Below are positions 17,803 through 26,592 of a stretch of DNA of 64,000 nt, piece after piece. The stretch covers positions 1,240,001 through 1,304,000 of the forward strand of contig NZ_CP029608.1 in NCBI RefSeq assembly GCF_003352185.1, given 5' to 3'. The DNA comes from Pseudomonas kribbensis. Lineage in GTDB: Bacteria; Pseudomonadota; Gammaproteobacteria; Pseudomonadales; Pseudomonadaceae. A model generated the notes under the pieces. It searched no databases and was not told the origin of the DNA. It was given only the letters and a program-made list of their open reading frames with translations. How positions within the stretch are numbered: the first letter of the stretch is position 1; each line of letters starts with the position of its first letter. Made by a program: the position numbers and the translations under genes.

Positions 17803-19305
17803 ATGAGCGACCAACAACTCGACCCGCAAGCCCTGCAACAGGAAGAAAACTCCCTGATCGCCCTGCGCAAGGAAAAGCTTGCTGCCGAGCGCGCCAAGGG
17901 CAATGCCTTCCCGAACGACTTCCGCCGCGACAACTACTGCGAAGCACTGCAGAAACAGTACGCGGACAAGACCAAGGAAGAGCTGGCAGAGGCTGCGATC
18001 CCGGTCAAGGTTGCAGGTCGCATCATGCTCAACCGTGGCTCGTTCATGGTGATCCAGGACATGACCGGTCGCATCCAGGTCTACGTCAACCGCAAGACCC
18101 TGTCCGAAGACACCCTGGCCGCGGTGAAAACCTGGGACATGGGCGACATCATCGCCGCCGAAGGCACCCTGGCCCGTTCCGGCAAGGGTGACCTGTACGT
18201 CGAGATGACCAGCGTGCGCCTGCTGACCAAATCCCTGCGCCCGCTGCCGGACAAGCACCACGGCCTGACCGACACCGAACAGCGCTACCGTCAGCGTTAC
18301 GTTGACCTGATCGTCAACGAAGACGTGCGCCAGACTTTCCGCGTGCGTTCGCAAGTGATCGCGCACATCCGCAGCTTCCTGATGAAGCGCGACTTCCTCG
18401 AAGTCGAAACGCCGATGCTGCAGACCATTCCTGGCGGCGCCGCAGCCAAGCCGTTCGAAACCCACCATAACGCGCTGGACATGGAAATGTTCCTGCGTAT
18501 CGCTCCAGAGCTGTACCTGAAGCGTCTGGTGGTTGGCGGCTTCGAAAAAGTGTTCGAGATCAACCGCAACTTCCGTAACGAAGGCGTTTCGACTCGTCAC
18601 AACCCTGAATTCACCATGTTGGAGTTCTACCAGGCTTACGCCGACTACGAAGACAACATGGACCTGACCGAAGAACTGTTCCGTGAGCTGGCGCAGCTGG
18701 TTCTGGGCAGCACCGACGTGCCGTACGGCGACAAGGTGTTCCACTTCGGCGAGCCGTTCGTGCGCCTGTCGGTGTTCGACTCGATCCTCAAGTACAACCC
18801 CGAGCTGACCGCCGATGACCTGAACGACATCGACAAGGCCCGCGACATCGCCAAGAAGGCCGGTGCCAAGGTGCTGGGCTTCGAAGGTCTGGGCAAGCTG
18901 CAGGTGATGATTTTCGAAGAGTTGGTCGAGCACAAGCTGGAACAGCCGCACTTCATCACTCAGTACCCGTTCGAAGTGTCGCCGCTGGCCCGTCGCAACG
19001 ACGACAACCCGAACGTCACCGACCGCTTCGAACTGTTCATCGGCGGCCGTGAAATCGCCAACGCCTACTCCGAGCTGAACGACGCGGAAGACCAGGCCGA
19101 GCGCTTCATGGCCCAGGTGGCCGACAAGGACGCCGGCGACGACGAAGCCATGCACTACGACGCCGACTTCGTTCGCGCGCTGGAGTACGGCATGCCGCCA
19201 ACGGCCGGTGAAGGTATCGGTATCGACCGTCTGGTGATGTTACTGACCAACTCGCCGTCGATCCGCGACGTGATCCTGTTCCCGCACATGCGGCCGCAAG
19301 CGTAA
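17803..19305 (+). CDS. lysS: Lysyl-tRNA synthetase, class II
   Basis: Charges tRNA-Lys with lysine using ATP. The N-terminal OB-fold anticodon domain ([20 protein letters not shown]) is followed by the class II catalytic domain: motif 2 [20 protein letters not shown] and motif 3 [11 protein letters not shown]. Length 500 residues is normal. It lies 114 bases after prfB, the usual bacterial neighbour, and a strong terminator follows. Confidence 0.98.
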   Translation: MSDQQLDPQALQQEENSLIALRKEKLAAERAKGNAFPNDFRRDNYCEALQKQYADKTKEELAEAAIPVKVAGRIMLNRGSFMVIQDMTGRIQVYVNRKTLSEDTLAAVKTWDMGDIIAAEGTLARSGKGDLYVEMTSVRLLTKSLRPLPDKHHGLTDTEQRYRQRYVDLIVNEDVRQTFRVRSQVIAHIRSFLMKRDFLEVETPMLQTIPGGAAAKPFETHHNALDMEMFLRIAPELYLKRLVVGGFEKVFEINRNFRNEGVSTRHNPEFTMLEFYQAYADYEDNMDLTEELFRELAQLVLGSTDVPYGDKVFHFGEPFVRLSVFDSILKYNPELTADDLNDIDKARDIAKKAGAKVLGFEGLGKLQVMIFEELVEHKLEQPHFITQYPFEVSPLARRNDDNPNVTDRFELFIGGREIANAYSELNDAEDQAERFMAQVADKDAGDDEAMHYDADFVRALEYGMPPTAGEGIGIDRLVMLLTNSPSIRDVILFPHMRPQA

Positions 19306-19314
19306 GTGTTTCAA

Positions 19315-19348
19315 TAAAAAAGCCGCCTGAAATGGGCGGCTTTTTATT
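19315..19348 (+). terminator. Rho-independent terminator of lysS
   Basis: AAGCCGCC, a TGAAAT loop and GGGCGGCTT are followed by a run of T. This is a strong intrinsic terminator starting about ten bases after the lysS stop. Confidence 0.9.
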
Positions 19349-19355
19349 GCCTGTC

Positions 19356-19371
19356 TGGTACAAACGTATCA
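19356..19371. promoter_or_regulatory. Palindrome upstream of the TetR gene, possible operator
   Basis: TGGTACAAACGTATCA is a 16-bp palindrome (TGRTAC-N4-GTAYCA, one mismatch). It lies 40 bases upstream of the chosen GTG start of the TetR-family gene, where an autoregulatory operator is expected. Confidence 0.35.
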
Positions 19372-19411
19372 AATGGTTACTTTTGAAAAAAACAACAGAG
19401 GAAGTCCTGTC

Positions 19412-20128
19412 GTGATCGGTGCAATGGCTCAAGAGGGTGCAGCGGGTATCGCCACTGCGGTCGCTGAAAGTGTTCAGTACCAGGGCCGCAAGGCCAGCCG
19501 ACAGGGCAGCGAGCAGCGTCGGCAGGACATTCTCGATGCGGCGATGCGCATTGTCGTGCGCGACGGCGTACGGGCCGTGCGTCACCGTGCGGTGGCGGCC
19601 GAGGCCGGTGTGCCGTTGTCGGCCACCACCTATTATTTCAAGGACATCGATGACCTGCTCACCGATACCTTCGCCCAATACGTCGAACGCAGCGCGGCCT
19701 ACATGGCCAAGCTGTGGATCAACAACGAAGGCCTGCTGCGGGAAATGGTGGTCAGCGGCGACGGCAGCCCGGAATCGCGCTCGCAATTGGCTGACGACAT
19801 CGCCCGGTTGATGGCCGACTACGTGCACCGGCAACTGGTCAACCGCCGCGAGCATTTGATGGCGGAACAGGCGTTCCGTCAGGAAGCGCTGCTCAATCCG
19901 CGTCTGGCGGAACTGGTACGTTCCCATCAGCAGATTCTGTTGCAGGGCACCTGCCAGTTGTTCCAGGTGCTGGGCTCCCGCGAGCCGCAGCAGGATGCCA
20001 AGGTGTTGACGGCGATTATCGGACGGATGGAATATCAGGGCCTGCTCAACGACGCCGAGCCTTTGGCCGAAGAGGACATGCTCGGTATTCTGACGCGTTA
20101 TATGCATCTGGTACTCGCGTCGGTGTAA
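19412..20128 (+). CDS. TetR-family transcriptional regulator
   Basis: The DNA-binding helix-turn-helix is in RRQDILDAAMRIVVRDGVRA and VRHRAVAAEAGVPLSATTYY, followed by FKDIDDLLTDTF. The C-terminal ligand domain resembles no regulator of known ligand that I recognise. I place the start at GTG 19412, with GAGGAA about nine bases upstream; an ATG at 19373 lacks a ribosome site and nearly touches a palindrome. A TetR gene in this position next to lysS is conserved in Pseudomonas. The downstream lipoprotein and DUF1704 genes are co-directional and may be regulated by it; that is inference. Confidence 0.85.
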   Translation: MIGAMAQEGAAGIATAVAESVQYQGRKASRQGSEQRRQDILDAAMRIVVRDGVRAVRHRAVAAEAGVPLSATTYYFKDIDDLLTDTFAQYVERSAAYMAKLWINNEGLLREMVVSGDGSPESRSQLADDIARLMADYVHRQLVNRREHLMAEQAFRQEALLNPRLAELVRSHQQILLQGTCQLFQVLGSREPQQDAKVLTAIIGRMEYQGLLNDAEPLAEEDMLGILTRYMHLVLASV

Positions 20129-20174
20129 CGCTCCCACAGGTCCGGTGGTGAGTTCGGTTCATAGGGAGTGTTGA

Positions 20175-20729
20175 ATGAAAGCCTGGCGTGGCGCGTTGAT
20201 CGCGCTGTCGTTCCTGCTGCTCAGCGGTTGTCTGGTGACCTTCAAGGATCCGCTGCCTGCCCGTGAGCCGGCGCCCAAGGGCCTGCTCGGCGAATGGGCA
20301 AGCACCAATGCCTGGGGCGAGCCGATGAACCTGGAACTCACGCGCCTGGGCAATGACCGCTATCAGGCGGTCACCTGGTTCAAGGCCCGTCCCCATGAGC
20401 GGGAAGCTTATCCGTTCACCGTGTCGCGTCATGGCAACCGCTGGTATCTGTCGGCGAAGGTGCCGGCGCAGTATGGCGGGCACTTCACCATCGCCGGTTT
20501 CGAGATTACCGATAAGCACGAACTGGTGATCTACAACCTCGATCTCGAACAGATCAACCAGGCCATCGCGCAGAAAAGCCTCGACGGCCAGGGCTTCCAG
20601 ACCGATGACGGTCAGGGTGTGCAGGTCGACAGTCCGCTGGAAAAGGTCTTTGCTTACCTCGACGACCCGGCCAACTCAGACGTTTTCGTCGAAGCGGCGC
20701 GCTACCAGCATCAGGCCAAGGCCAAATAA
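20175..20729 (+). CDS. Putative lipoprotein, function unknown
   Basis: A 184-residue protein with a lipoprotein signal peptide (MKAWRGALIALSFLLLSGC, lipobox LLSGC), so it should be anchored in the outer or inner membrane. The mature part is a small beta-rich domain (LLGEWASTNAWGEPMNLELT; GNRWYLSAKVPAQYGG) of no family I recognise. It starts 46 bases after the TetR gene and ends 33 bases before the DUF1704 gene, so the three probably form one unit. Confidence 0.75.
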   Translation: MKAWRGALIALSFLLLSGCLVTFKDPLPAREPAPKGLLGEWASTNAWGEPMNLELTRLGNDRYQAVTWFKARPHEREAYPFTVSRHGNRWYLSAKVPAQYGGHFTIAGFEITDKHELVIYNLDLEQINQAIAQKSLDGQGFQTDDGQGVQVDSPLEKVFAYLDDPANSDVFVEAARYQHQAKAK

Positions 20730-20762
20730 TCCAGTACGTCATGTTTTCTACAGGAGTTTCGG

Positions 20763-22040
20763 GTGGACGATTACCAGCAGACGATACGCACGCTGTCTGA
20801 TCGCATTGTGCTGGCGCAGACGCCGATTCGCGTCCTTGACGCAGTCAAGTGGGACGAGAACATCCGCAAGGGGTTCCTCAAGGCCAAGGGCAAGGAATTG
20901 CCGGCGGTGGATCGCGACTACTACCTCAACCGGCCGCTGTCCTTCGATTCGAGCAAGGTCAAGCTGGAATTCCAGAACATCGAGCGCGACATCACCCGCC
21001 AGCTCGGCCAGTTCAACCCGGTCGGCCAGATCATGCGCCGCATGTGCAAGGAATACCGGATGGTGGTGCGCATGCTCGAGGCGCGCGGCACCGAGGATTT
21101 CGGCCTGATTTCTCAGGAACTGTATGGCGCTGCGTCCGATGCGTTCCACGCCGGTGACCCGACCCTGGCCGACCTCGGTTTGATGATGTCGGACTACCTG
21201 AACAACATCGACGGCCGAGGCGACCTGAAGGACGAACCGAAAATCCTTACCGCCAAGGACGCTGTGCACTTGCTGCAAACCCGCCTGAACAAAGTGTTCG
21301 GCGAGGCCGAGGAAACCATCCGCGTGTTCGAGTCCGACGGCATCGTCGCCGACGCGGCGGCGGGCGCCGATTACATCAAGATCCGCACCGACGCGATGTT
21401 CAACGACCGCGACGTGCGCGCGCTGGAAGTCCACGAAGGCCTGGTGCACGTCGGCACCACGCTCAACGGTCTGAACCAGCCGATCTGCACCTTTCTGTCC
21501 AAGGGGCCGCCCTCGTCGACGGTGACTCAGGAAGGTCTGGCGATTCTGATGGAAATCATCACCTTCGCCTCCTACCCGAGCCGCCTGCGCAAACTGACCA
21601 ACCGCACCCGCGCCATTCACATGGTGGAGGAGGGCGCGGACTTCCTGCAGATTTTCGAGTTCTTCCGCGAGCAGGGCTTTGAAATGGCGGAAAGCTACGG
21701 CAACGCCAGTCGGGTTTTCCGTGGATCGACGCCGACCGGTCTGCCATTCACCAAAGACTTGTCCTACCTCAAGGGCTTCATCATGGTTTACAACTACATT
21801 CAGTTGGCCGTGCGCAAGGGCAAGCTCGAGCAGGTTCCGCTGTTGTTCTGCGGCAAGACCACCCTGGAGGACATGCGAACCCTGCGGCAACTGGTGGATG
21901 AAGGCCTGGTGGTGCCGCCGAAGTACCTGCCGGACCAGTTCCGTGACATGAACGCGTTGTCGGCGTGGATGTGCTTCTCCAACTTCCTCAATCACTTGAG
22001 CCTGGACCGGATCGAGGCCGATTACTCCAACATCCTGTAG
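20763..22040 (+). CDS. DUF1704 zincin-like protein (QEGLA motif family)
   Basis: A 425-residue member of the family named for flavohemoglobin-expression-modulating QEGLA proteins (DUF1704). It has the zincin motif HEGLVH near residue 224 (LEVHEGLVHVGTTLNG) and the family signature TQEGLAILMEI near residue 256, whose Glu should complete the zinc site. Eukaryotic relatives (MATCAP) are tyrosine carboxypeptidases, so a peptidase activity is likely, but the bacterial substrate is unknown. The start is a GTG at 20763, with AGGAG about six bases upstream. Confidence 0.85.
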   Translation: MDDYQQTIRTLSDRIVLAQTPIRVLDAVKWDENIRKGFLKAKGKELPAVDRDYYLNRPLSFDSSKVKLEFQNIERDITRQLGQFNPVGQIMRRMCKEYRMVVRMLEARGTEDFGLISQELYGAASDAFHAGDPTLADLGLMMSDYLNNIDGRGDLKDEPKILTAKDAVHLLQTRLNKVFGEAEETIRVFESDGIVADAAAGADYIKIRTDAMFNDRDVRALEVHEGLVHVGTTLNGLNQPICTFLSKGPPSSTVTQEGLAILMEIITFASYPSRLRKLTNRTRAIHMVEEGADFLQIFEFFREQGFEMAESYGNASRVFRGSTPTGLPFTKDLSYLKGFIMVYNYIQLAVRKGKLEQVPLLFCGKTTLEDMRTLRQLVDEGLVVPPKYLPDQFRDMNALSAWMCFSNFLNHLSLDRIEADYSNIL

Positions 22041-22051
22041 GCCCATTGATC

Positions 22052-22074
22052 ATTCCCGCGCTGAGCGCGGGAAT
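22052..22074. terminator. Hairpin between DUF1704 and hydrolase genes
   Basis: ATTCCCGCGCT and AGCGCGGGAAT are perfect complements around a single central base. There is no T run, so this may be an mRNA-stabilising hairpin or REP-like repeat instead of a true terminator. Confidence 0.4.
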
Positions 22075-22098
22075 CCGAACCTTGCGAGGTTTCACCGG

Positions 22099-23004
22099 AT
22101 GAGAATCCTCGGCATCCTCTGCCTGCTCCTGACCCTCGGTGGTTGCAGCTCTTTGCTGTTCTACCCCGAGCCGGGCCAGATATTCACCCCGGAAAAGGCC
22201 AAACTTGAATACCGCACCGTCACCCTGACCACCGCCGATGGCCTCAAGTTGAACGCCTGGTGGCTGCCGGCGAAACCCGGTGTCGAGGTCAAGGGCACGG
22301 TGCTGCACCTGCACGGCAACGGCGGCAATCTGCCGATGCACCTGGGCGGCAGCTGGTGGTTGCCGAAAAACGGCTATCAGGTGCTGCTGGTGGACTATCG
22401 CGGTTACGGACTGTCCGAAGGCAAGCCGAGCCTGCCGGCGATCTATCAGGACATCGACGCCGCATTTGCCTGGCTGGACAAGGCGCCGGAAGTCAAAGGC
22501 AAACCGCTGATCCTGCTCGGTCAAAGTCTCGGTGGTTCGATGGCGGTACATTGGCTGGTGCAACATCCGGAAAGACAAAAACAGCTCAAGGCTTTTGTGC
22601 TCGACGGGGTTCCGGCCAGTTACCGTAGCGTTGGCCAATATGCTCTCAGCACCTCGTGGATGACCTGGCCATTCCAGGTGCCGCTGTCGTGGCTGGTGCC
22701 GGACAGCGACAGTGCGATCAACTCGATGCCGCAGCTCAAAGGCGTACCGAAACTGATCTTCCACAGCATCGATGATCCGCTGGTGCCTCTTTCTAATGGC
22801 ATCCGCCTGTATCAAGCTGCGCCGCCGCCCCGGGTCCTGCAACTGACTCGCGGCGGCCATGTGCAGACCTTCGGTGATCCGGTGTGGCGTCAGGTCATGC
22901 TGCGTTACCTCGACGATCCCGAGCATTTCAACGGCCTGCGCCGCCTCGGCGAAGTCCCGAATTACCCGCAACCTCCGAATTCTGAAAACGAGAGTCCGCA
23001 ATGA
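22099..23004 (+). CDS. Alpha/beta-hydrolase lipoprotein
   Basis: The lipoprotein signal MRILGILCLLLTLGGC is followed by an alpha/beta-hydrolase fold. The oxyanion motif HLHGNGGN, nucleophile elbow GQSLGG, acidic residue region HSIDDPLVP and catalytic His in GGHVQTF are all present, so an active serine esterase or peptidase is expected; the substrate cannot be read from sequence. It belongs to the large family of membrane-anchored hydrolases of the YfhR/BEM46 type. Its stop overlaps the start of the next gene by four bases. Confidence 0.85.
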   Translation: MRILGILCLLLTLGGCSSLLFYPEPGQIFTPEKAKLEYRTVTLTTADGLKLNAWWLPAKPGVEVKGTVLHLHGNGGNLPMHLGGSWWLPKNGYQVLLVDYRGYGLSEGKPSLPAIYQDIDAAFAWLDKAPEVKGKPLILLGQSLGGSMAVHWLVQHPERQKQLKAFVLDGVPASYRSVGQYALSTSWMTWPFQVPLSWLVPDSDSAINSMPQLKGVPKLIFHSIDDPLVPLSNGIRLYQAAPPPRVLQLTRGGHVQTFGDPVWRQVMLRYLDDPEHFNGLRRLGEVPNYPQPPNSENESPQ

Positions 23005-23330
23005 GTGAAGAACGCAACGCCATCCCGCTGATCATCACCGGTATCTGCAGCATCCTCGGCACCGTCGGCGCCCTGTGGTACTACGGCTACCTGCACTTCG
23101 CCAAACCCGAGGATGCGTTGCTGCTCAACGAGTTCACCATGCTCAAGACCATTCCCGGCGAAGACTACAAGGTCTCCCTGGACCCGGCGCCGCAAGTGGC
23201 GCAATGCATCGATGGCGTACTGGTGCTGTTCGACACCGAACAGAAAGGCCTGACCGGGGTGCTGATCAACGCACAGAAAAAGGCTGTGCGCTGCATGGGG
23301 CAGGAGACGCCGCAGAAGCTCGAGCAATAA
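23001..23330 (+). CDS. Small single-pass membrane protein, unknown function
   Basis: A 109-residue protein with one N-terminal TM segment (IPLIITGICSILGTVGALWY, residues 8-27) and a soluble C-terminal part with two Cys residues (VAQCIDGVLVLFD; AVRCMGQE) that could form a disulfide. It overlaps the preceding hydrolase gene by an ATGA, so the two are co-translated and probably act together in the envelope. I recognise no family. Confidence 0.7.
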   Translation: MSEERNAIPLIITGICSILGTVGALWYYGYLHFAKPEDALLLNEFTMLKTIPGEDYKVSLDPAPQVAQCIDGVLVLFDTEQKGLTGVLINAQKKAVRCMGQETPQKLEQ

Positions 23331-23351
23331 CTCCAATACTTTCGGAGCTTT

Positions 23352-23377
23352 CCCCAATTTCATATATGAAATTGGGG
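23352..23377. terminator. Perfect 26-bp palindrome between convergent genes
   Basis: CCCCAATTTCATA and its exact reverse complement adjoin with no spacer. It lies between the end of the plus-strand operon and the end of the minus-strand metallopeptidase gene, and may terminate both transcripts. No long T run follows on either strand. It also marks one flank of the lower-GC metallopeptidase segment. Confidence 0.45.
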
Positions 23378-23395
23378 AGTCACTGGTTTCGCATT

Positions 23396-24826
23396 TCAGG
23401 GAGAAACACCAAAGTTTCGGAAAGTAGCCAGCGAAGCTCTATTTCCAATAGTTTGCCAAACCTGACCGTTGTAGTTGGCTGCCGGTAAAGTCGGCAGTGG
23501 TGCTTTCCAACTGCCGGTGGCGTCAGCAGTCACCTTTACATCTTTCCAGTTATTTCCCCCCGCCAGTCGGTAAGAAACATTGATCAGGGCGCCAGGACGA
23601 CTGATCCCTGAAAACACAATCGGATTTTGAACTGCTGGAGCTTGTGGTACAGGTGCTTGTATGACGGGCGGAAGTAATGGCAGGGTTTTGCATAGATTCG
23701 CTGTATTCTCGATAACAGCAACGGCAACGGTCACTCCAGTACCGGACGCACTACATACTTCAATAGTAATGCCTGCCTGGCTATCCTTGAGAGTCTTACC
23801 GGGCAAAAGGGCCGGGTCAGCCGTCGTCGTCGTCTCCGGTGTGCCATCGAGTTGAACGTTGCTGACTATCCTGTCCATGGTGGTGTATCTCACCCAGATA
23901 CCGTTGGTTGGGTTATCCGCCGTGAAGTTGTCGTAAGGAGGGCTGAATTTGCGGTACTCAAGCGAAATTTGCTGCGCGCCGCTGCTGTTTTTGCGGTTGA
24001 TCAAATATAGCTGGGGGCCATCTGTTCCCAGCGGCACAAGGCGATAGAGGCCAGATTCACTGATCACACTCGCCTGTGAGGCATCCAGCCAGCCGGAGTA
24101 CCATCGATAGTTTGCGGGGTAGAGTGAAGAAATATCATATGGCCTCTGGATGGGATTGCCCCAGTCTCCTGCGTAGCTTGTTTCACAGGTGTCAGGTGCG
24201 AATACGACATTTCCCGAAAGCGAGCAATTGACATAACTCCAGAGATGATTGCCAAATGATATTTCATGGCTATAGCCCAGGTTGTGCCCGAACTCATGGG
24301 CCCAAATGTAGTTTGTTCTATAGCGAAAAACACCGTCGCGGACAACGATTTGATTCCCGGGCATATTGCCTTGAGCGCCACCTATACCGTTATCGTGGAC
24401 AACCCAAAAGTAATCGTACTTGCTCGGATCATATCCCTGCGCCAAGGCCGCTGTTTTTGCCTCCGCTATTTCCCCATAAAAGCCCGAGGTGGGTGCCGGT
24501 GTCGAGAAGTTGGCTTGAATCGTCGTTCCTTTGAGGATGAGCTTGCCCATAGAGGCCGTCTGCAAGTAATGATTAAGTGACCCGGGCTGTTGTGCGAAAG
24601 TGCCGGCATTTAGTGCAGACATATCAATTACATGATCGCCAGCCCAGCGGGCAGCAACGAGCAATACGGTTTTTTCCCCCGTTACGGGTCGCTGGTTAAC
24701 TCCCGCCCTAGGAAGTGGAATATCGGTGGGAATGGCATCGCTCATCAGTTCAGCGGGAGGACTTTGAACGCAAGCGGTAAGCGCAATGACCAAAAAAATT
24801 GTTAGTAAAACTCCAAATCGTTTCAT
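23396..24826 (-). CDS. Lipoprotein zinc metallopeptidase, gametolysin (M11)-like
   Basis: A 476-residue protein with a lipoprotein signal (VIALTAC) and the extended zinc motif HEFGHNLGYSH (near residue 177), HExxHxxGxxH type, as in metzincins; the following SYVNCSLSGNVVFAP fits the M11/gametolysin-like group. The C-terminal 100 residues (SGISRPGALINVSYRLAGG) look like an Ig-like or carbohydrate-binding beta domain after a proline-rich linker (PPVIQAPVPQAPAVQ). The gene is AT-richer than its neighbours and sits between core genes, which suggests later acquisition. Substrate unknown; a role in degrading host or competitor proteins at the cell surface is inference. Confidence 0.75.
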   Translation of the reverse strand: MKRFGVLLTIFLVIALTACVQSPPAELMSDAIPTDIPLPRAGVNQRPVTGEKTVLLVAARWAGDHVIDMSALNAGTFAQQPGSLNHYLQTASMGKLILKGTTIQANFSTPAPTSGFYGEIAEAKTAALAQGYDPSKYDYFWVVHDNGIGGAQGNMPGNQIVVRDGVFRYRTNYIWAHEFGHNLGYSHEISFGNHLWSYVNCSLSGNVVFAPDTCETSYAGDWGNPIQRPYDISSLYPANYRWYSGWLDASQASVISESGLYRLVPLGTDGPQLYLINRKNSSGAQQISLEYRKFSPPYDNFTADNPTNGIWVRYTTMDRIVSNVQLDGTPETTTTADPALLPGKTLKDSQAGITIEVCSASGTGVTVAVAVIENTANLCKTLPLLPPVIQAPVPQAPAVQNPIVFSGISRPGALINVSYRLAGGNNWKDVKVTADATGSWKAPLPTLPAANYNGQVWQTIGNRASLATFRNFGVSP

Positions 24827-24922
24827 GGGTTCCTATTCCGCGTAGTCAAAAGTTGGCCGAAACAACTTGGCTCACATCAGGAACCCTGCCTACTGTCAGA
24901 AATGACAGTCGCGATAAACGGT

Positions 24923-24962
24923 TAAAAAAACGCCCCACGTGATTGAATCAAGTGGGGCGTTA
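24923..24962 (-). terminator. Rho-independent terminator of lptF operon
   Basis: On the minus strand ACGCCCCAC and GTGGGGCGT pair and are followed by seven T. It lies just after the lptF stop codon. Confidence 0.9.
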
Positions 24963-24977
24963 GTAGTTGCGAAAAAT

Positions 24978-25766
24978 CTAATTGGCACTCACCGCCGAAC
25001 GTGGCATCACCGGCTGGTTGTCGTTGGAAATGGTCACTTCCACCCGACGGTTCATCGCACGGCCCGAGACGCTGCCGTTATCCGCGACCGGGTATTCCTT
25101 GCCGTAGCCCTGCACCACGATGCGCGACGGATCGACGCCCATCTTGATCAGCGCAACCTGCACCGAGGTCGCACGACGCTCGGACAGCGACTGGTTGTAC
25201 GAAGCGGCGCCGGTGCTGTCGGTGTAGCCCTCGACGATCACTTTGCGGTCAGGGTTTTCCTGGAGGAATTGTGCCAGTTTGTTGATGTTCACCAGACCGC
25301 TGGATTTCAGGTCGGCCTTGTTGGTGGCGAACAGCACGTCACCGAAGGTCACCAGCGTACCGCGATCGGTCTGCTTGGCGTTGAGGCTGTCCTGCAGCTG
25401 TTTGATCTGTTGATCGCGGGCATCCAGACGGGCCTGGGCACGTTGGGCAGCGGCGTTCTTCAGGTTGTTTTCAGCGGTGCGCAGGGCGATGGTCTGCTTG
25501 GCCACTTCCACGCGCTGGTTGGTCAGGTAGGCCAACTGGTCGACCTTGGATGCGTTTTCCTTGTCCAGATAGGCCTTGTCAGCCTTGTCCAGGTAATCGC
25601 TGGCGTCCTTGGTTTCCAGTGCCGCCACTTTGCTCGCCTGCGGGTTGGCCTGCAGGCCGGCATAGTTGGTGCGCGCCTGTTCCAGGTTCGGGTTCGGTGG
25701 CGTCGAGCAGGCAGCCAGGGCAACGCTTGCGGCCAGGAGAGCGGGGATCATCAGTTGTTTACGCAT
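24978..25766 (-). CDS. lptF: LptF, OmpA-family outer-membrane lipoprotein
   Basis: The lipoprotein signal MRKQLMIPALLAASVALAAC is followed by a DUF4398-like helical region (residues 25-135) and a C-terminal OmpA peptidoglycan-binding domain (VTFGDVLFATNKADL; VIVEGYTDSTGAASYNQSL; SERRATSV; NRRVEVTI). This matches the Pseudomonas outer-membrane lipoprotein LptF (lipotoxin F), an envelope-stress protein under AlgU in P. aeruginosa. The gene lies 55 bases after the DUF4398 gene, in the same transcript driven by the AlgU-type promoter at 26329-26356. Note that this is not the LPS-transport permease also called LptF. Confidence 0.9.
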   Translation of the reverse strand: MRKQLMIPALLAASVALAACSTPPNPNLEQARTNYAGLQANPQASKVAALETKDASDYLDKADKAYLDKENASKVDQLAYLTNQRVEVAKQTIALRTAENNLKNAAAQRAQARLDARDQQIKQLQDSLNAKQTDRGTLVTFGDVLFATNKADLKSSGLVNINKLAQFLQENPDRKVIVEGYTDSTGAASYNQSLSERRATSVQVALIKMGVDPSRIVVQGYGKEYPVADNGSVSGRAMNRRVEVTISNDNQPVMPRSAVSAN

Positions 25767-25821
25767 AATCGTTCGTCCTTTCTATCGATAAGAGATTCAG
25801 CCTTGTGGTCGGGATGCGCGC

Positions 25822-26226
25822 TTATTGCACGGTGCGCTGACTTTCCTGACGCAGTTCCTGAACACCTTTCTGGGAATCCTTCACAGCCTGTTCGGCTTTC
25901 ATCGCCTGAGCCTTGCGTTCGGCAACGCGGGCGTCCCACTCGGCTTGCTCGGCGAGCGTGCGGGCCTCGTCATACTTCTTGTCGTGCATGGCGATTTCGG
26001 CTTGTTTGAGCTTGTCCTGCGCCTGCTTCATTTCCACGGCGGCGAACTCGGTACCGCCGGCGCTGACCGCGCTGTTGACGGCCGATTGAGTCACCGCGTA
26101 TTGCTCGGTCGGTGGATTGCCGGCACAACCGGCCAGCACGAAGCTGGTGCCGATGGCCAGGGCGGCCAGTTTCAGACCGCGCAGGTGGGAGAACGAGGTT
26201 TGGGTCTTCATGGTCTTCAACTCCAT
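25822..26226 (-). CDS. DUF4398 lipoprotein, partner of LptF
   Basis: A 134-residue lipoprotein (lipobox VLAGC near residue 33) with a helical, lysine/alanine/glutamate-rich DUF4398 domain (AAVEMKQAQDKLKQAEIAMH; DEARTLAEQAEWDARVAERK). The domain resembles the N-terminal helical part of LptF encoded next. A shorter start at the second Met (MKTQTSFSH, 26211) is possible. It is the first gene after the AlgU-type promoter. Confidence 0.85.
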   Translation of the reverse strand: MELKTMKTQTSFSHLRGLKLAALAIGTSFVLAGCAGNPPTEQYAVTQSAVNSAVSAGGTEFAAVEMKQAQDKLKQAEIAMHDKKYDEARTLAEQAEWDARVAERKAQAMKAEQAVKDSQKGVQELRQESQRTVQ

Positions 26227-26328
26227 TGGTTAACTCCTTGGAAGCTTCGAAATCCATCCTGGTAGCGGAGCCGCAACCGTCATGTGCAAGTGCGTTTTGA
26301 AACGCTCGTTCCAGGCGTGGTTACCTGT

Positions 26329-26356
26329 TCCGACCGAAGGCTTTTTTTAAAAGTTC
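26329..26356 (-). promoter_or_regulatory. AlgU (sigma-22/sigma-E type) promoter
   Basis: On the minus strand GAACTT, a 17-base spacer and TCGGA match the AlgU consensus GAACTT-N16/17-TCTGA with one mismatch. It lies about 100 bases upstream of the DUF4398-lptF operon. In P. aeruginosa the lptF locus is AlgU-controlled, so the match is meaningful. Confidence 0.8.
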
Positions 26357-26482
26357 AGAAAAGATGGCTCATCGCCAAAAAATATTCTGACCGAATGGAC
26401 AGGGCTCTAAACCGGGAACTTTGGCGGGGGAGAGTGGTACGCGCGGGCGAAAAAAGGCGCAAAAGCGGAGGGGGAACAAAGT

Positions 26483-26575
26483 CCCTGTGGGAGCTGGCTT
26501 ACCAGCGATGAGGTCATTCAATTCAACCCATTTGCGGCTGAATTGACGTCATCGAGGGCAAGCCATTTCCCACAG
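26483..26575. repeat. REP-type repeat pair
   Basis: CCTGTGGGAGCTGGCTTACC at one side and AAGCCATTTCCCACAG at the other form an imperfect inverted pair typical of Pseudomonas REP doublets. With the AlgU promoter this accounts for the 366-base gap between the DUF4398 gene and the 114-residue gene. Confidence 0.55.
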
Positions 26576-26592
26576 TTTTGAAGTATCAGGGA

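Noticed and set aside
16648..19155. Minus-strand open frame of 835 codons across prfB and lysS
   Set aside because: It is the antisense shadow of two highly conserved genes in GC-rich codon usage; its translation has no recognisable domain and no ribosome site.
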